From contig NZ_LMUL01000014.1 of assembly GCF_009765965.1 (NCBI RefSeq), positions 1,939,413 to 2,003,412 on the forward strand: 64,000 bases of DNA, read 5' to 3'. This document shows, piece by piece, positions 8,576 to 17,946 of this stretch. Both the position numbers and the translations under genes were made by a program. This stretch comes from Caulobacter sp. S45 (GTDB lineage: Bacteria > Pseudomonadota > Alphaproteobacteria > Caulobacterales > Caulobacteraceae). The notes beneath the pieces were generated by a model, which searched no databases, was not told where the DNA came from, and was given only the letters and a program-made list of their open reading frames with translations. Position 1 is the first letter of the stretch, and each line of letters begins with the position of its first letter.

Positions 8576-9160
8576 TCACTGCGGGGTGCGGCCAGCGGTG
8601 GCGCGGGAGAAGGCGACGGCGTACTGGGCTCCGGTCCAAAGCGTCGCCGCCGCCGCGATCCACAGCAGCACGTCTCCCGCCAGGGTCAGGGGCGAGGACG
8701 CCAGGCCCAGCGCCAGCAGCTCCACCGACAGGGCGATCAGCTGCACGGTGGTCTTGCATTTGGCGAGCCAAGTCACCGGCAGCTTGATCGAATAGCCCGC
8801 TCCCGCCTCGCGCAGGCCGGAGACGAACATCTCGCGGAACAGGATCAGGAAGCCGGGGATCGCCAGGCCCAGACGCGGCCGCACCAGGAGCAGGCCCAGC
8901 ACCACCGCCAGCACGGCGATCTTGTCGGCGATCGGGTCGAGCGCGGTTCCCCACGGCGATTGCGCATTCCACCGGCGCGCCAGCCAGCCGTCGAAATAGT
9001 CGGTCAGGGCCGCGACCACGAAGGCCGCGCACGCCCACAACGCCAGGCCGCGCAGGGCCGCAGGCTCCCTGCCCGCCTCGGCCAGCAGCAGGAACACCCC
9101 GACGGCCAGCACGATGCGCGCGCCGGTGAGCAGGTTGGGGATCGCCTTGAGACCGGACAT
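8576..9160 (-). CDS. pgsA: CDP-diacylglycerol-glycerol-3-phosphate 3-phosphatidyltransferase
   Basis: This 194-residue membrane protein contains the complete CDP-alcohol phosphotransferase signature DYFDGWLARRW…GTALDPIADK, with the Asp-Gly-x2-Ala-Arg and Gly-x3-Asp-x3-Asp residues in place. It begins GLKAIPNLLTGARI, typical of PgsA. The ATG at 9160 is preferred over 9169. There are about five hydrophobic segments. It makes phosphatidylglycerol phosphate at the inner membrane. The 174 bases between its stop and the suhB start (8402-8575) show nothing I can recognise. Confidence 0.9.
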   Translation of the reverse strand: MSGLKAIPNLLTGARIVLAVGVFLLLAEAGREPAALRGLALWACAAFVVAALTDYFDGWLARRWNAQSPWGTALDPIADKIAVLAVVLGLLLVRPRLGLAIPGFLILFREMFVSGLREAGAGYSIKLPVTWLAKCKTTVQLIALSVELLALGLASSPLTLAGDVLLWIAAAATLWTGAQYAVAFSRATAGRTPQ

Positions 9161-9221
9161 GATCAGCACCGAACGCGCGGCGCTGCGGCTCGCTGCACGG
9201 CCATGGCGAGGCGAAGGGCGC

Positions 9222-10163
9222 TCACCCGCCGGTCGACGGGGTGAGGATATTCAACAGCGAGTCGCTCTGCAGGCCCTGGAACACCTCGGCGGAGACCTGC
9301 AGCGCGGTCTGGGCCAGGTTGATCTGGTTGCTGACCTGGGCCTCGTTGGTGTCGGTGATGTTGCCGATCACGCCCGTGAGCGCGGTCTGCTGGTCGGTCA
9401 GGTTGGTGTTGGCGGTGGTGACCTGCTGCTGCACCACGCCGTTGTTGGCCACCGCGCTGGTGGTGGTCGCCAGCGCGCTGTTGAACTGGGCCACCACGCC
9501 GTTCAGGAAGGTCGACTGGGCCGAAGTCAGCGAGCCGGTGAGCGGGCCGTTGGGCCCGGCGTTGAAGGCCTGGACCGCCTGTAGGGCGGAGAACAGGGGC
9601 GAAGCGACATTGCTGGCCAGCACCCCGGTCTGCACCGTGGTGTTGGCGTCGATCCGCCCGACCGAGGGGGTCTGGCCGTTCTGGAACGCGGCGGTCACGT
9701 CCGCGGCGGTGTTCAGGCTCGACAGCGTGCTGTTGGCCACCGGGGGCGTGTTCACATTGCCGCCCGAGAACAGGTATTGGCCGTTGAGCTGGGTGTTGAG
9801 CGCGCTCGATGCGGCGGTGAGCTGGGACTGGAGCGTGCTCAGCAGGGTGCTGGCGCTGTTGTTGGCCAGCGCCTCGTTGATCGCCGAGACGGCGCCCTGG
9901 GCGGCGGTGTTGACCGCGGTCAGAGCGGTGTTCTGGGTGTCGAGCTTGTCGGACAGGGCCTGAGTCCCATTGACGTAGCTGCTCAGGCGCGAGGCGGTGG
10001 AGTTCAGCGCGGTGAGCTGGCCGGCCTGATCGCCGTAGCCCGCCAGGTTCTGCGAGACGAAGGTGCTGCCCGCCTGGTCGGACAGCTTGGCCAGCTGGTT
10101 CTGGTTGTTCTGGATGTTGAGCAGCGCCGACTGGAACAAGGACGCTGTGGACACGGCTGTCAT
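9222..10163 (-). CDS. flgL: Flagellar hook-filament junction protein FlgL (HAP3)
   Basis: The 313-residue product has the flagellin-like N terminus (SLFQSALLNIQNNQNQLAKLSDQAGSG-type, here FVSQNLAGYG) and a C-terminal helix ending QTALQVSAEVFQGLQSDSLLNILTP, as in FlgL/HAP3. The middle is Ser/Thr/Asn/Ala-rich and free of Cys. It forms the second junction ring between hook and filament and is exported by the flagellar type III system. It follows flgK by 15 bases and must share its sigma-54 promoter. Confidence 0.9.
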   Translation of the reverse strand: MTAVSTASLFQSALLNIQNNQNQLAKLSDQAGSTFVSQNLAGYGDQAGQLTALNSTASRLSSYVNGTQALSDKLDTQNTALTAVNTAAQGAVSAINEALANNSASTLLSTLQSQLTAASSALNTQLNGQYLFSGGNVNTPPVANSTLSSLNTAADVTAAFQNGQTPSVGRIDANTTVQTGVLASNVASPLFSALQAVQAFNAGPNGPLTGSLTSAQSTFLNGVVAQFNSALATTTSAVANNGVVQQQVTTANTNLTDQQTALTGVIGNITDTNEAQVSNQINLAQTALQVSAEVFQGLQSDSLLNILTPSTGG

Positions 10164-10178
10164 GGCGGTTTTCTAACC

Positions 10179-12296
10179 TCAGGTCCCGGTCATGCCGAGC
10201 AGGGTGGTGAACATGTCCTGCGTGGCCTGCACCATACGGGCGGAAGCGTTATAGGCTTGTTGATAAGTCGTCAGCGAGACCAGCTCCTGGTCGATATTGA
10301 CCCCCTCCGTCGAACTGAGGCGGGTCTGGGCCTCGGTCTGCACGGCTGTGGCGGTGGTGGCGGCGTCCGACGCGGAGGTGGCCGCGCTGGCGATCGACTG
10401 GCTGATGGTCGAGGCGTAGTCGGACAGGGTGCCGGTCTGGGCGGCCAGACCCAGGGCGGCCCCAATGGTGGTGGAGACGTCGCCCGCATTGGCGAAGGCG
10501 CCGGCGGCGGAGTTGTCGGTCTGCGCCAGGGCGGTGGACCCCACCCCGCCCGACAGGTCCACCTGGGCGCTTTGCAGCTTGGTCGGGTCGGCGGCGATGC
10601 TCGAATTCACCGCATAGGTGTTCTGCGCCGCGATGCGGGTGGCGTCCCCGATCCCGAACAGTTGGCTGAGCGACGTGCCGGTGGCGGTGTTGGCGGTGGA
10701 GTCGCTCTGCACGGCCAGCGCCACGCCCGAGCCGCCGTTCGGCGTGAAGGCGAGCTGGCCGTTGGAGTCGAGCGCGAACGAACCGTACAGCCCGACCCCG
10801 TTGGCCCGGTCGTTCAGGCTGTTGAGCATGTCCTGCATGGTGCCGCCGGCCGGCGTAGTCACCGTCACGTTCTTCAGCAACGAGCCGTCCGAGCCGGTCA
10901 GGGCGAAGGTGATGGTCTGGCCGGCGGGATAGCCGCTGGCGCTGGAGGGGGTGAGGCCGGTGTTGTAGTCGGTCGGGCTGGAGGACTGCACCAGGTCGTT
11001 CAGGCCGAAGAAGTCGGAGAAGCCCTGGCCCGCCTTGGAGCTGGGCGTGGTCGAGTCGTCGGAGATCGCCACCCCGTTCCCGCCCGTGGCCGAGATCGAC
11101 AGCGCCCCGTTGGAGAAGCTGGCCGAACCGGACGTGCCGAGCTGGCTGTTGAGCGTGGTCAGGAAGGTCGACGGTGTGAAGCTGACCGCGGCCCCGCCGT
11201 TCAGGCTCATGGTCCCGGCGTCGAAATCGATGGCGACCTGGCTCTGCACTACGCCCGAGGAGTTCAGCACGGCGACGTTAGTCGTGCCGGTGAAGCCGGA
11301 GATGTCGGTGGGCAGGTCCATGCCGGTGTCGCGCCCCGTCAGCGTGGCAGGCGGCGGTTGGGCGGAGAAGCTGTTGGACACGGCGTTCAGTTGATTGGCG
11401 GCGGCGCTCACCAGGTTGGACACCTGGCTGGTGATGGCGGGCAACTGGTTGTTGCGAAGATCCAGCAGCCCGTTCAGCTCGCCGCTGGTCAGGCGCGAGC
11501 CCATGGGCTGTTCGACCCCGCCCACCGGCGTGACCAGCAGCTGGCCGGTCCCCGCGCTGACCGAATAGGCCAGGCTGCCCGCCGTCTGGTTGGTGACCAG
11601 CGGGGTTCCGTCCGAAGCCGCGATGTTCACCCCGCCGGTGGCGTTGGTGCTGGTCTTGATGTCCATCAGGCCCGAGAGCTGGTTGATCAGCGCGCTCTGC
11701 TGGTTCTGGGCGCCGGTGGGGTCCGTCCCGCTGGCGGTCGCCTGGGAGATCTGGCTGTTGAGCTGCCCAATCTGTTTCAACAGCGAATTGGCCGTGGTGA
11801 CGTCGCCGCTGATCTGCTGGTCCGTCTGGCTGCTCAAGGTGTTGAGGCTCGACGTGATCGACTGGGCCTGGGACAGGAACTGCTGGATCTGGCTGACGGC
11901 CGCCGATTGGCCGGCGCTGGACGGGCTGGTGGACAGGGTCGAGAAGGCGGAGAAGACGCTGTCCAGCTGGCCGAAGAACGAGGACGAACTGGTCGGGTCG
12001 CCGAACAGGCTCTGGGCCTGGTCGAGGGTCGAGGATTCGATCGCCGCCGAACCATTCTGCGACTGGGCGGCGTAGCCGGCCTGCTCCAGGAACTGGTTGA
12101 TGACGCGCGTGATGCTGGTGACGTCGACCCCGGCGCCGGCGCCGCCGACGTTGAAGGTGGACTGGTTGGCGATCTCGCGGGCGTAACCTGGCGTATTGAC
12201 GTTGGCGACGTTGTTGGAGACCGCGCCGAGCCCGGCCTGGGCGGCCTGCAGCCCACTCGTGGCGATGTTGAGGATACCGCCGAGCGACGAGATCAT
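10179..12296 (-). CDS. flgK: Flagellar hook-associated protein FlgK (HAP1)
   Basis: The 705-residue protein begins at the ATG at 12296 (MISSLGGILNIATSGLQAAQAGL), preceded by GGGGAG; the open frame extends further upstream but without family sequence. The N-terminal NNVANVNTPGYAR rod/hook motif and the C-terminal GVNIDQELVSLTTYQQAYNA… motif are both intact. The centre (about residues 330-600) is variable and Gly/Ser/Thr-rich. FlgK forms the first junction zone on the hook. It is transcribed with flgL. Confidence 0.95.
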   Translation of the reverse strand: MISSLGGILNIATSGLQAAQAGLGAVSNNVANVNTPGYAREIANQSTFNVGGAGAGVDVTSITRVINQFLEQAGYAAQSQNGSAAIESSTLDQAQSLFGDPTSSSSFFGQLDSVFSAFSTLSTSPSSAGQSAAVSQIQQFLSQAQSITSSLNTLSSQTDQQISGDVTTANSLLKQIGQLNSQISQATASGTDPTGAQNQQSALINQLSGLMDIKTSTNATGGVNIAASDGTPLVTNQTAGSLAYSVSAGTGQLLVTPVGGVEQPMGSRLTSGELNGLLDLRNNQLPAITSQVSNLVSAAANQLNAVSNSFSAQPPPATLTGRDTGMDLPTDISGFTGTTNVAVLNSSGVVQSQVAIDFDAGTMSLNGGAAVSFTPSTFLTTLNSQLGTSGSASFSNGALSISATGGNGVAISDDSTTPSSKAGQGFSDFFGLNDLVQSSSPTDYNTGLTPSSASGYPAGQTITFALTGSDGSLLKNVTVTTPAGGTMQDMLNSLNDRANGVGLYGSFALDSNGQLAFTPNGGSGVALAVQSDSTANTATGTSLSQLFGIGDATRIAAQNTYAVNSSIAADPTKLQSAQVDLSGGVGSTALAQTDNSAAGAFANAGDVSTTIGAALGLAAQTGTLSDYASTISQSIASAATSASDAATTATAVQTEAQTRLSSTEGVNIDQELVSLTTYQQAYNASARMVQATQDMFTTLLGMTGT

Positions 12297-12316
12297 CGGG
12301 CGCTCCCCGCTTGAAC

Positions 12317-12329
12317 GGCAAGTTTTGCC
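12317..12329. promoter_or_regulatory. Inverted repeat in the flgK leader (FlbD ftr-like)
   Basis: GGCAA-GTT-TTGCC is a perfect 5-bp dyad 20 bases upstream of the flgK start and ~95 bases downstream of the transcription start predicted from the sigma-54 promoter. Caulobacter FlbD enhancer (ftr) elements are, as I recall, dyads of this GGCAA/TTGCC type that can lie downstream of the start site. The identification is an inference. Confidence 0.45.
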
Positions 12330-12435
12330 CGGCACGATTGGCGTGTCGCAGGCACGACTCGCCCGTTCGGCCGGCTGAAGCCCGTGATTCCAGCAAGATA
12401 TCGGCAGGGCGTGTGCGTCATCGCCACGACACGGC

Positions 12436-12450
12436 GCAAGAGCGGCGCCA
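12436..12450 (-). promoter_or_regulatory. Sigma-54 promoter for flgK-flgL
   Basis: On the minus strand the bases read TGGCGCCGCTCTTGC, matching the sigma-54 consensus TGGCACG-N4-TTGC at all positions of both the -24 (TGGC) and -12 (TTGC) elements. It points towards flgK and would give a leader of ~125-130 bases. Late flagellar genes of Caulobacter are sigma-54/FlbD dependent, so the context fits. Confidence 0.7.
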
Positions 12451-12567
12451 GTTTCCCCGACAACCGCTTTAGCTGGCCGGCTCCGCTGGCGGCTGGCGGC
12501 GGGAGACGCTATCCCAACGCTTGGCCCCAGCCCTCCCTGTGGGGCCGGAAGAGGTTGATATCGGTCC

Positions 12568-13431
12568 ATGTCGCCAGCGCCACCGCCGCCATCGGACGCG
12601 CCGCTCGAGCCCGGCCTCTATGTGGTCTCCACCCCGATCGGCAATCTGCGCGACCTGACCTTCCGGGCGCTCGACGTGCTGACCGCCTGCGATCTGGTGC
12701 TGGCCGAGGACACCCGCGTCACCTCCAAGCTGCTGACGGCCTATGGGCTGTCCAAAAAAATGCAGCGCTATGACGACCACATCGGCGAGCAGGCGCGTCC
12801 CGCCATTCTGAAGCGGTTGGCGGAGGGCGGCCGCATCGCCCTGGTCTCGGACGCCGGCACGCCGCTGGTGTCGGATCCAGGCTACCGGCTGGTGCAGGCG
12901 GCGCTGGAGCAGGGCGCGGCGGTGATCCCGATTCCCGGCGCCTCCGCCCTGCTGGGCGCGCTGGCGGGCGCCGGCCTGCCCACCGACCGCTTCCTGTTCG
13001 CCGGCTTCCCGCCGCCCAAGTCCGGCCCTCGCCGCGCCCAGTTCGAGGAGCTGACCTCGGTGCGCGCCAGCCTGGTGTTCTACGAGACCGGGCCCAGGCT
13101 CCGCGACAGCCTGACCGACATGCTGGCGGTGTTCGGCGCGCGCGAGGCGGCGGTGTGCCGCGAGCTGACCAAGAAGTTCGAGACCTTCGTGCGCGGCCCG
13201 CTCGACGCGCTGGTCGCCGATCCGGCCCTGGAAGCGCCTCGGGGCGAAATCGTGGTGGTGGTCGCCCCCGGCCGCGAGGAGGCCGCCAGCGAAGCCGACG
13301 CCGACCGCGCCTTAACGGAGGCCCTGTCGCGCCTGTCGCCGGGCGACGCCGCCGGCGAGGTGGCCAAGGCGCTCGGCCTGCCCCGCCGCGCCCTGTACAA
13401 GCGCGCCCTGGCGCTGCGGAACGACGGATGA
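12568..13431 (+). CDS. rsmI: 16S rRNA (cytidine-1402-2'-O)-methyltransferase
   Basis: The 287-residue protein has the RsmI/tetrapyrrole-methylase motifs YVVSTPIGNLRDLTFRA (residues ~18-35), VLAEDTRVTSKLL and ALVSDAGTPLVSDPG, plus FAGFPPPKSG. It methylates the ribose of C1402 in the ribosomal P site with S-adenosylmethionine. Its stop overlaps the yraN start (ATGA), a common rsmI-yraN coupling. The usual upstream divergent lpoA-type gene is absent; flgK is there instead. Confidence 0.93.
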   Translation: MSPAPPPPSDAPLEPGLYVVSTPIGNLRDLTFRALDVLTACDLVLAEDTRVTSKLLTAYGLSKKMQRYDDHIGEQARPAILKRLAEGGRIALVSDAGTPLVSDPGYRLVQAALEQGAAVIPIPGASALLGALAGAGLPTDRFLFAGFPPPKSGPRRAQFEELTSVRASLVFYETGPRLRDSLTDMLAVFGAREAAVCRELTKKFETFVRGPLDALVADPALEAPRGEIVVVVAPGREEAASEADADRALTEALSRLSPGDAAGEVAKALGLPRRALYKRALALRNDG

Positions 13432-13844
13432 GGGCCACGCGCGATCCTATGCCCGCGAGCCGCACCGCCCTGCGCCGAAACAGGGGGCTGAAGGCGCGCC
13501 AGACCGGCCGCGCCGCCGAGGCCCTTGCGGCCCTTTGGCTGATGGTCCGCGGCTATCGCATCCTCGCCTTCCGCAGCCGCACCCACGGCGTCGAGATCGA
13601 CCTGCTGGCCCGGCGTGGCGGCGTGCTGGCGGTGGTGGAGGTCAAGGCGCGCGGGTCGCTGGCCGAGGCGATGGAGGCCGTGACGCCCGTGCAGCAGGCG
13701 CGCCTGCGCCGGGCGGCCGAAGCCGTGTGCGGCCGACCGGGGTTCGAGGGCCTATCGGTGCGGCTCGACCTCATGGCCCTGGCGCCCGGTCGCTGGCCGC
13801 GTCATGTCCCGAACGCCTGGCCCGACAGCTGGCCCGCCTCCTAG
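13428..13844 (+). CDS. yraN: YraN family protein (UPF0102, nuclease-like fold)
   Basis: This 138-residue protein starts at the ATG overlapping the rsmI stop; an ATG at 13449 is the alternative. It carries the UPF0102 core: AAEALAALWLMVRGYRILAFRSRTHGVEIDLLARRG followed by AVVEVKARGS, the restriction-endonuclease-like Glu-Asp…Glu-x-Lys pattern. Function is unsettled in the family; a DNA-processing role has been suggested by fold only. It is co-transcribed with rsmI. Confidence 0.88.
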   Translation: MRATRDPMPASRTALRRNRGLKARQTGRAAEALAALWLMVRGYRILAFRSRTHGVEIDLLARRGGVLAVVEVKARGSLAEAMEAVTPVQQARLRRAAEAVCGRPGFEGLSVRLDLMALAPGRWPRHVPNAWPDSWPAS

Positions 13845-13860
13845 CGATGTCCAGCCCACC

Positions 13861-14676
13861 ATGACGACGCGCGAAGAAAGCGAACAGGTGCTGGCCGCCG
13901 CCGGGGCCAGCCCCGATGGCAGTTTCCCGATGTTCGAGGCCGCGTTATCCTGCGCCCTGCACGAAGACGGCGCCCGCGATCCCGATCCCGCGCGCCGGCT
14001 GGTGGACGAGGCGGTGGAGCGGTTGGGCGTGCGGCTGAAGTCCGAACGGCCAGAGGACGCCGTCTGCGAGGCGCTCGGGGGCGACCTGGGGCTGGGCGGC
14101 GACCTGTTCACGCCGGAGGACCCCGCCAACGCCGACCTGATCGCAGTCTGCGACCGGCGCCGGGGCTTGTCGATCGCGCTTGGCGTGCTCTACCTGGAGG
14201 CGGGACGCCGGGCGGGGCTGGAGCTGGGCGGCGTGGACTTTCCCGGCCACTTCCTACTGCGCATCGAGACGGTGGAAGGCCCGATCGCGCTGGACCCCTA
14301 TGACGGCGGCCGCATCGTCATGCCGTCCGAGCTCACCAGCCGCGCCTTGAACGCGGGCCTGATCCCCAGTGTCGCCGACCGGCTCGACACCTTGATGGTC
14401 GCCGTCAGCGATCGGCAGGTGGTGCTGCGGCTGCAGAACCAGATCTTCGCCCGCGCCGTGCGCGCCGGCGCCTATGAACGGGCGGAGCGGTCGGCCATGC
14501 GCCGCGCCCTGCTCCATCCCCGCGACCATCACCCCTGGCTCGACATCGCCGCCGCTCGCGAGGGACAGGGCCGGCTGGCCGGCGCCCTGGAGGCGCTCGA
14601 CCGGGCCCAGGCGCTCGGCGGCGCGGCCGGCTACGCCGACCACGCGCGCGAAAGGGTTCGCCGGCGGCTGAACTGA
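13861..14676 (+). CDS. SirB1 family protein (transglutaminase-like domain plus TPR)
   Basis: From the ATG at 13861 the protein is 271 residues; an ATG at 13804 would overlap yraN by 41 bases. The central part (RRGLSIALGVLYLEAGRRAGLELGGVDFPGHFLLR…IALDPYDGG) is the transglutaminase-like region of SirB1 proteins, and the C-terminal ~90 residues contain TPR-like helices. The catalytic-type Cys is replaced (VCDRRRG carries a Cys, but earlier than the canonical position), as is usual in this non-catalytic family. Role unknown. It probably belongs to the rsmI-yraN transcript. Confidence 0.75.
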   Translation: MTTREESEQVLAAAGASPDGSFPMFEAALSCALHEDGARDPDPARRLVDEAVERLGVRLKSERPEDAVCEALGGDLGLGGDLFTPEDPANADLIAVCDRRRGLSIALGVLYLEAGRRAGLELGGVDFPGHFLLRIETVEGPIALDPYDGGRIVMPSELTSRALNAGLIPSVADRLDTLMVAVSDRQVVLRLQNQIFARAVRAGAYERAERSAMRRALLHPRDHHPWLDIAAAREGQGRLAGALEALDRAQALGGAAGYADHARERVRRRLN

Positions 14677-14727
14677 GCTAGAGGTGCGCCCGACAGTTAG
14701 GCTCCACACCCTCAGCGGGAGATCGCC

Positions 14728-15675
<948 letters not shown>

Positions 15676-15690
15676 TGATATGTTCCGAAA

Positions 15691-15705
15691 TTAACCATCC
15701 GTTAG
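15691..15705. promoter_or_regulatory. CtrA-like site upstream of comM
   Basis: TTAA (15691-15694), seven bases, then TTAG (15702-15705) differ by one base from the CtrA consensus TTAA-N7-TTAA; the first half continues as TTAACCAT, the preferred CtrA half-site. The site is ~78 bases upstream of the comM start in an AT-rich patch. It is a candidate only. Confidence 0.4.
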
Positions 15706-15782
15706 GGAAGTTAAGTTCCCCCTCCGTTCTTGCAGATGGAGGTGCAATCGGCTTATCCTCCACCTGAATTTCGGGGCGGGAT

Positions 15783-17333
15783 ATGGTCGCGCGGGTGGTG
15801 ACGGTGGCGTTCGAAGGCGTGGAGGCGCGCCGGGTCGACGTCGAGGTGCAGTTGAGCTCGGGCGCGGTGGCCTTCATCGTCGTCGGCCTGGGCGACAAGG
15901 CGGTGGCGGAGAGTCGCGAGCGGGTGCGCGCCGCCTTCGCCGGCCTGGGCCTGGCGCTGCCGGCCAAGCGACTGATCGTCAACCTGGCGCCCGCCGACCT
16001 GCCCAAGGAAGGCAGCCACTACGACCTGCCGATCGCGCTCGCCCTGATGGGCTGCATGGGCATCCTGCCGGCGGACGCGCTGAACGGCTGGCTGGCGTTC
16101 GGGGAGCTGGGGCTGGACGGCCAGATCGCCCCCACGGCCGGCGCCCTGCCCGCCGCGATGGCCGCCTCGGCCCTGGAACTGGGCCTGATCTGTCCGGAGG
16201 CGTCGGGCGCGGAGGCGGCCTGGGCCGGCGAGGTCCCGATCCTGGCCCCGCGCTCGCTGATCTCGCTGATCAATCATTTCCGCGGGACCCAGGTGCTGAG
16301 CCCGCCCAAGCCCGGCCCGGTGTTGTCGGGCGCCGCCGTCGCCGACCTGCGCGACGTCAAGGGCCAGGAACAGGCCAAGCGGGCGCTGGAGATCGCTGCG
16401 GCCGGCGGCCACAACCTGCTGTTCATGGGGCCGCCGGGATCGGGCAAGTCCATGCTGGCCCAACGCCTGCCAGGCCTGCTGCCGCCCCTGACCCCGCGCG
16501 AACTGCTCGAGACCTCCATGGTCCATTCCGTCGCCGGCCTGATCGCCAAGGGCGCGTTGACCACGGCCCGGCCGTTCCGCTCGCCCCATCATTCCGCCAG
16601 CATCGCCGCCCTTACCGGCGGCGGCGTCCGCGCCAAGCCGGGCGAGGTGTCGCTCGCCCACAATGGAATCCTGTTCCTGGACGAACTGCCGGAGTTCGCC
16701 CCGCAGGTTCTGGATAGCCTCCGCGGGCCGCTGGAGACCGGCGAGGTGATGGTGGCGCGCGCCAATGCGCATGTGCGCTATCCTGCGCGGGTGCAGCTGA
16801 TCGGGGCGATGAACCCCTGCCGGTGCGGACATGGCGGGGCGGGGCGCGGGGCCTGCGGCAAGGCCCCCAAATGCCAGCTCCAGTACCAGGGGCGCATTTC
16901 CGGCCCGCTGATGGACCGCATCGACCTACAGGTGGAGGTTCCGCCCGTCACGCCCGCCGACCTGGCGCTGCCGCCGCCCGCGGAGGGCACGGCCGAAGCC
17001 GCGGCCAGGGTCGCGGCGGCGCGGGCGATGCAAGTCGAGCGCGGCGAGGCCGGCGATGGGGTGGAGACCCTGAACGCCCGCCTCCAGGGCCAAACCCTGG
17101 AAAGGGTCACGGCGCTGGATCAGGCTGGCAAGGCGCTGCTCGCCCAGGCCGCCGAGGCGCACGGCCTCTCGGCGCGCGGTTGGACCCGCACGCTGCGGTT
17201 GGCTCGCACCATCGCTGATCTGGACGGGGTCGACGCCGTGCGACGAACGCACGTGGCGGAAGCCTTGATCTATCGCCGCCCCTCCCTCGTCGCCGAGCGC
17301 CCTACGGCTCTTCTGACGACGACGGGAATCTAG
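15783..17333 (+). CDS. comM: YifB/ComM family Mg-chelatase-like AAA ATPase
   Basis: The 516-residue protein has the ComM N-terminal LonC-like domain (VEVQLSSGAVAFIVVGLGDKAVAESRERVRAAF), the AAA core with Walker A GPPGSGKS at ~216, the Walker B FLDELPEF, and the Mg-chelatase C-terminal domain with four cysteines (MNPCRCGHGGAGRGACGKAPKC). ComM is a hexameric helicase that promotes branch migration during natural transformation. It stands alone and convergent with the XRE gene. Confidence 0.93.
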   Translation: MVARVVTVAFEGVEARRVDVEVQLSSGAVAFIVVGLGDKAVAESRERVRAAFAGLGLALPAKRLIVNLAPADLPKEGSHYDLPIALALMGCMGILPADALNGWLAFGELGLDGQIAPTAGALPAAMAASALELGLICPEASGAEAAWAGEVPILAPRSLISLINHFRGTQVLSPPKPGPVLSGAAVADLRDVKGQEQAKRALEIAAAGGHNLLFMGPPGSGKSMLAQRLPGLLPPLTPRELLETSMVHSVAGLIAKGALTTARPFRSPHHSASIAALTGGGVRAKPGEVSLAHNGILFLDELPEFAPQVLDSLRGPLETGEVMVARANAHVRYPARVQLIGAMNPCRCGHGGAGRGACGKAPKCQLQYQGRISGPLMDRIDLQVEVPPVTPADLALPPPAEGTAEAAARVAAARAMQVERGEAGDGVETLNARLQGQTLERVTALDQAGKALLAQAAEAHGLSARGWTRTLRLARTIADLDGVDAVRRTHVAEALIYRRPSLVAERPTALLTTTGI

Positions 17334-17358
17334 GGCGCGACCGCCGATAAGGCGCCTG

Positions 17359-17781
17359 TCAGGCGGCTTCCACCGGTTCCTTGGCGCTGCCGACTTCCTC
17401 GTTGGCGAGGCTACGGCTCATTTGCAGCAGGGCCCGACGCAGGCGAGGCGACTTGATGCGAGAATAGCTCTCGATCAGTTCCTCGGCCCCGCGCAGTTGC
17501 GCGATCAGGGCCATGATGGCCGGGGACTTGGGCGCGGGTTCACCCTCTTCCGGGAGCAAAGACGTCGGCGCCACCGCGAGCGCGCGAGCGGACTTCACCA
17601 GCATGGAAGCCGAGATACGGTTGGTGCCGCGTTCGTACTTCTGGATCTGCTGGAAGGTAATGCCCAACGCCCGGCCGAGTTGTTCCTGAGACATGCCCCG
17701 GGACTTGCGCAGCGTACGCAGACGCAGCCCTACGGCGATGTCGATCGGATCGGGTCCGTTGATGTCTGCGCGTTCAACCAT
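17359..17781 (-). CDS. XRE-family helix-turn-helix regulator
   Basis: The 140-residue protein starts at the ATG at 17781, seven bases after AGGAGA; an in-frame ATG further up (17874) gives a Cys-rich stretch not typical of the family. The HTH is GLRLRTLRKSRGMSQEQLGRALGITFQQIQKYERGTNRIS (residues ~18-56). The C-terminal half is helical (IMALIAQLRGAEELIESYSRIKSPRLRRALLQMSRSL). This layout is common in Alphaproteobacteria (PraR/SinR-like), where such proteins govern surface and biofilm traits; the target here is unknown. An inverted repeat lies upstream. Confidence 0.85.
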   Translation of the reverse strand: MVERADINGPDPIDIAVGLRLRTLRKSRGMSQEQLGRALGITFQQIQKYERGTNRISASMLVKSARALAVAPTSLLPEEGEPAPKSPAIMALIAQLRGAEELIESYSRIKSPRLRRALLQMSRSLANEEVGSAKEPVEAA

Positions 17782-17838
17782 CTCTTCTCCTAGTTCGTGC
17801 GCTCGTCCGCCCCTCGACGCGCCTAATAAACAATTCAC

Positions 17839-17855
17839 ATTGCACCGCTTGCAAT
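17839..17855. promoter_or_regulatory. Inverted repeat upstream of the XRE gene
   Basis: ATTGCA-CCGCT-TGCAAT is a perfect 6-bp dyad with a 5-base spacer, 58 bases upstream of the XRE start and 92 bases before the kinase. It sits where an autoregulatory operator for the XRE protein, or a site controlling the divergent kinase gene, would be expected. Confidence 0.4.
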
Positions 17856-17946
17856 CTGGGGCAAGTCGAAGCAACCCCTACAAGCCTAGGGTGGTCAAAA
17901 TGCCCCGCTTTGGAGACTGTTAAGGAGGTTTGGCGCAATTTGGGCC

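Noticed and set aside
9777..12314. A very long open frame (about 845 codons) on the plus strand opposite flgL and flgK
   Set aside because: It is Gly/Arg/Ala-rich with no domain, has no ribosome site, and lies opposite two well-supported flagellar genes; it is a product of high G+C codon bias.
12333..12352. Sigma-54-like TGGC…GGC on the plus strand upstream of rsmI
   Set aside because: The -12 element lacks TTGC and a housekeeping methyltransferase needs no sigma-54; the match on the minus strand at 12436-12450 is far better.
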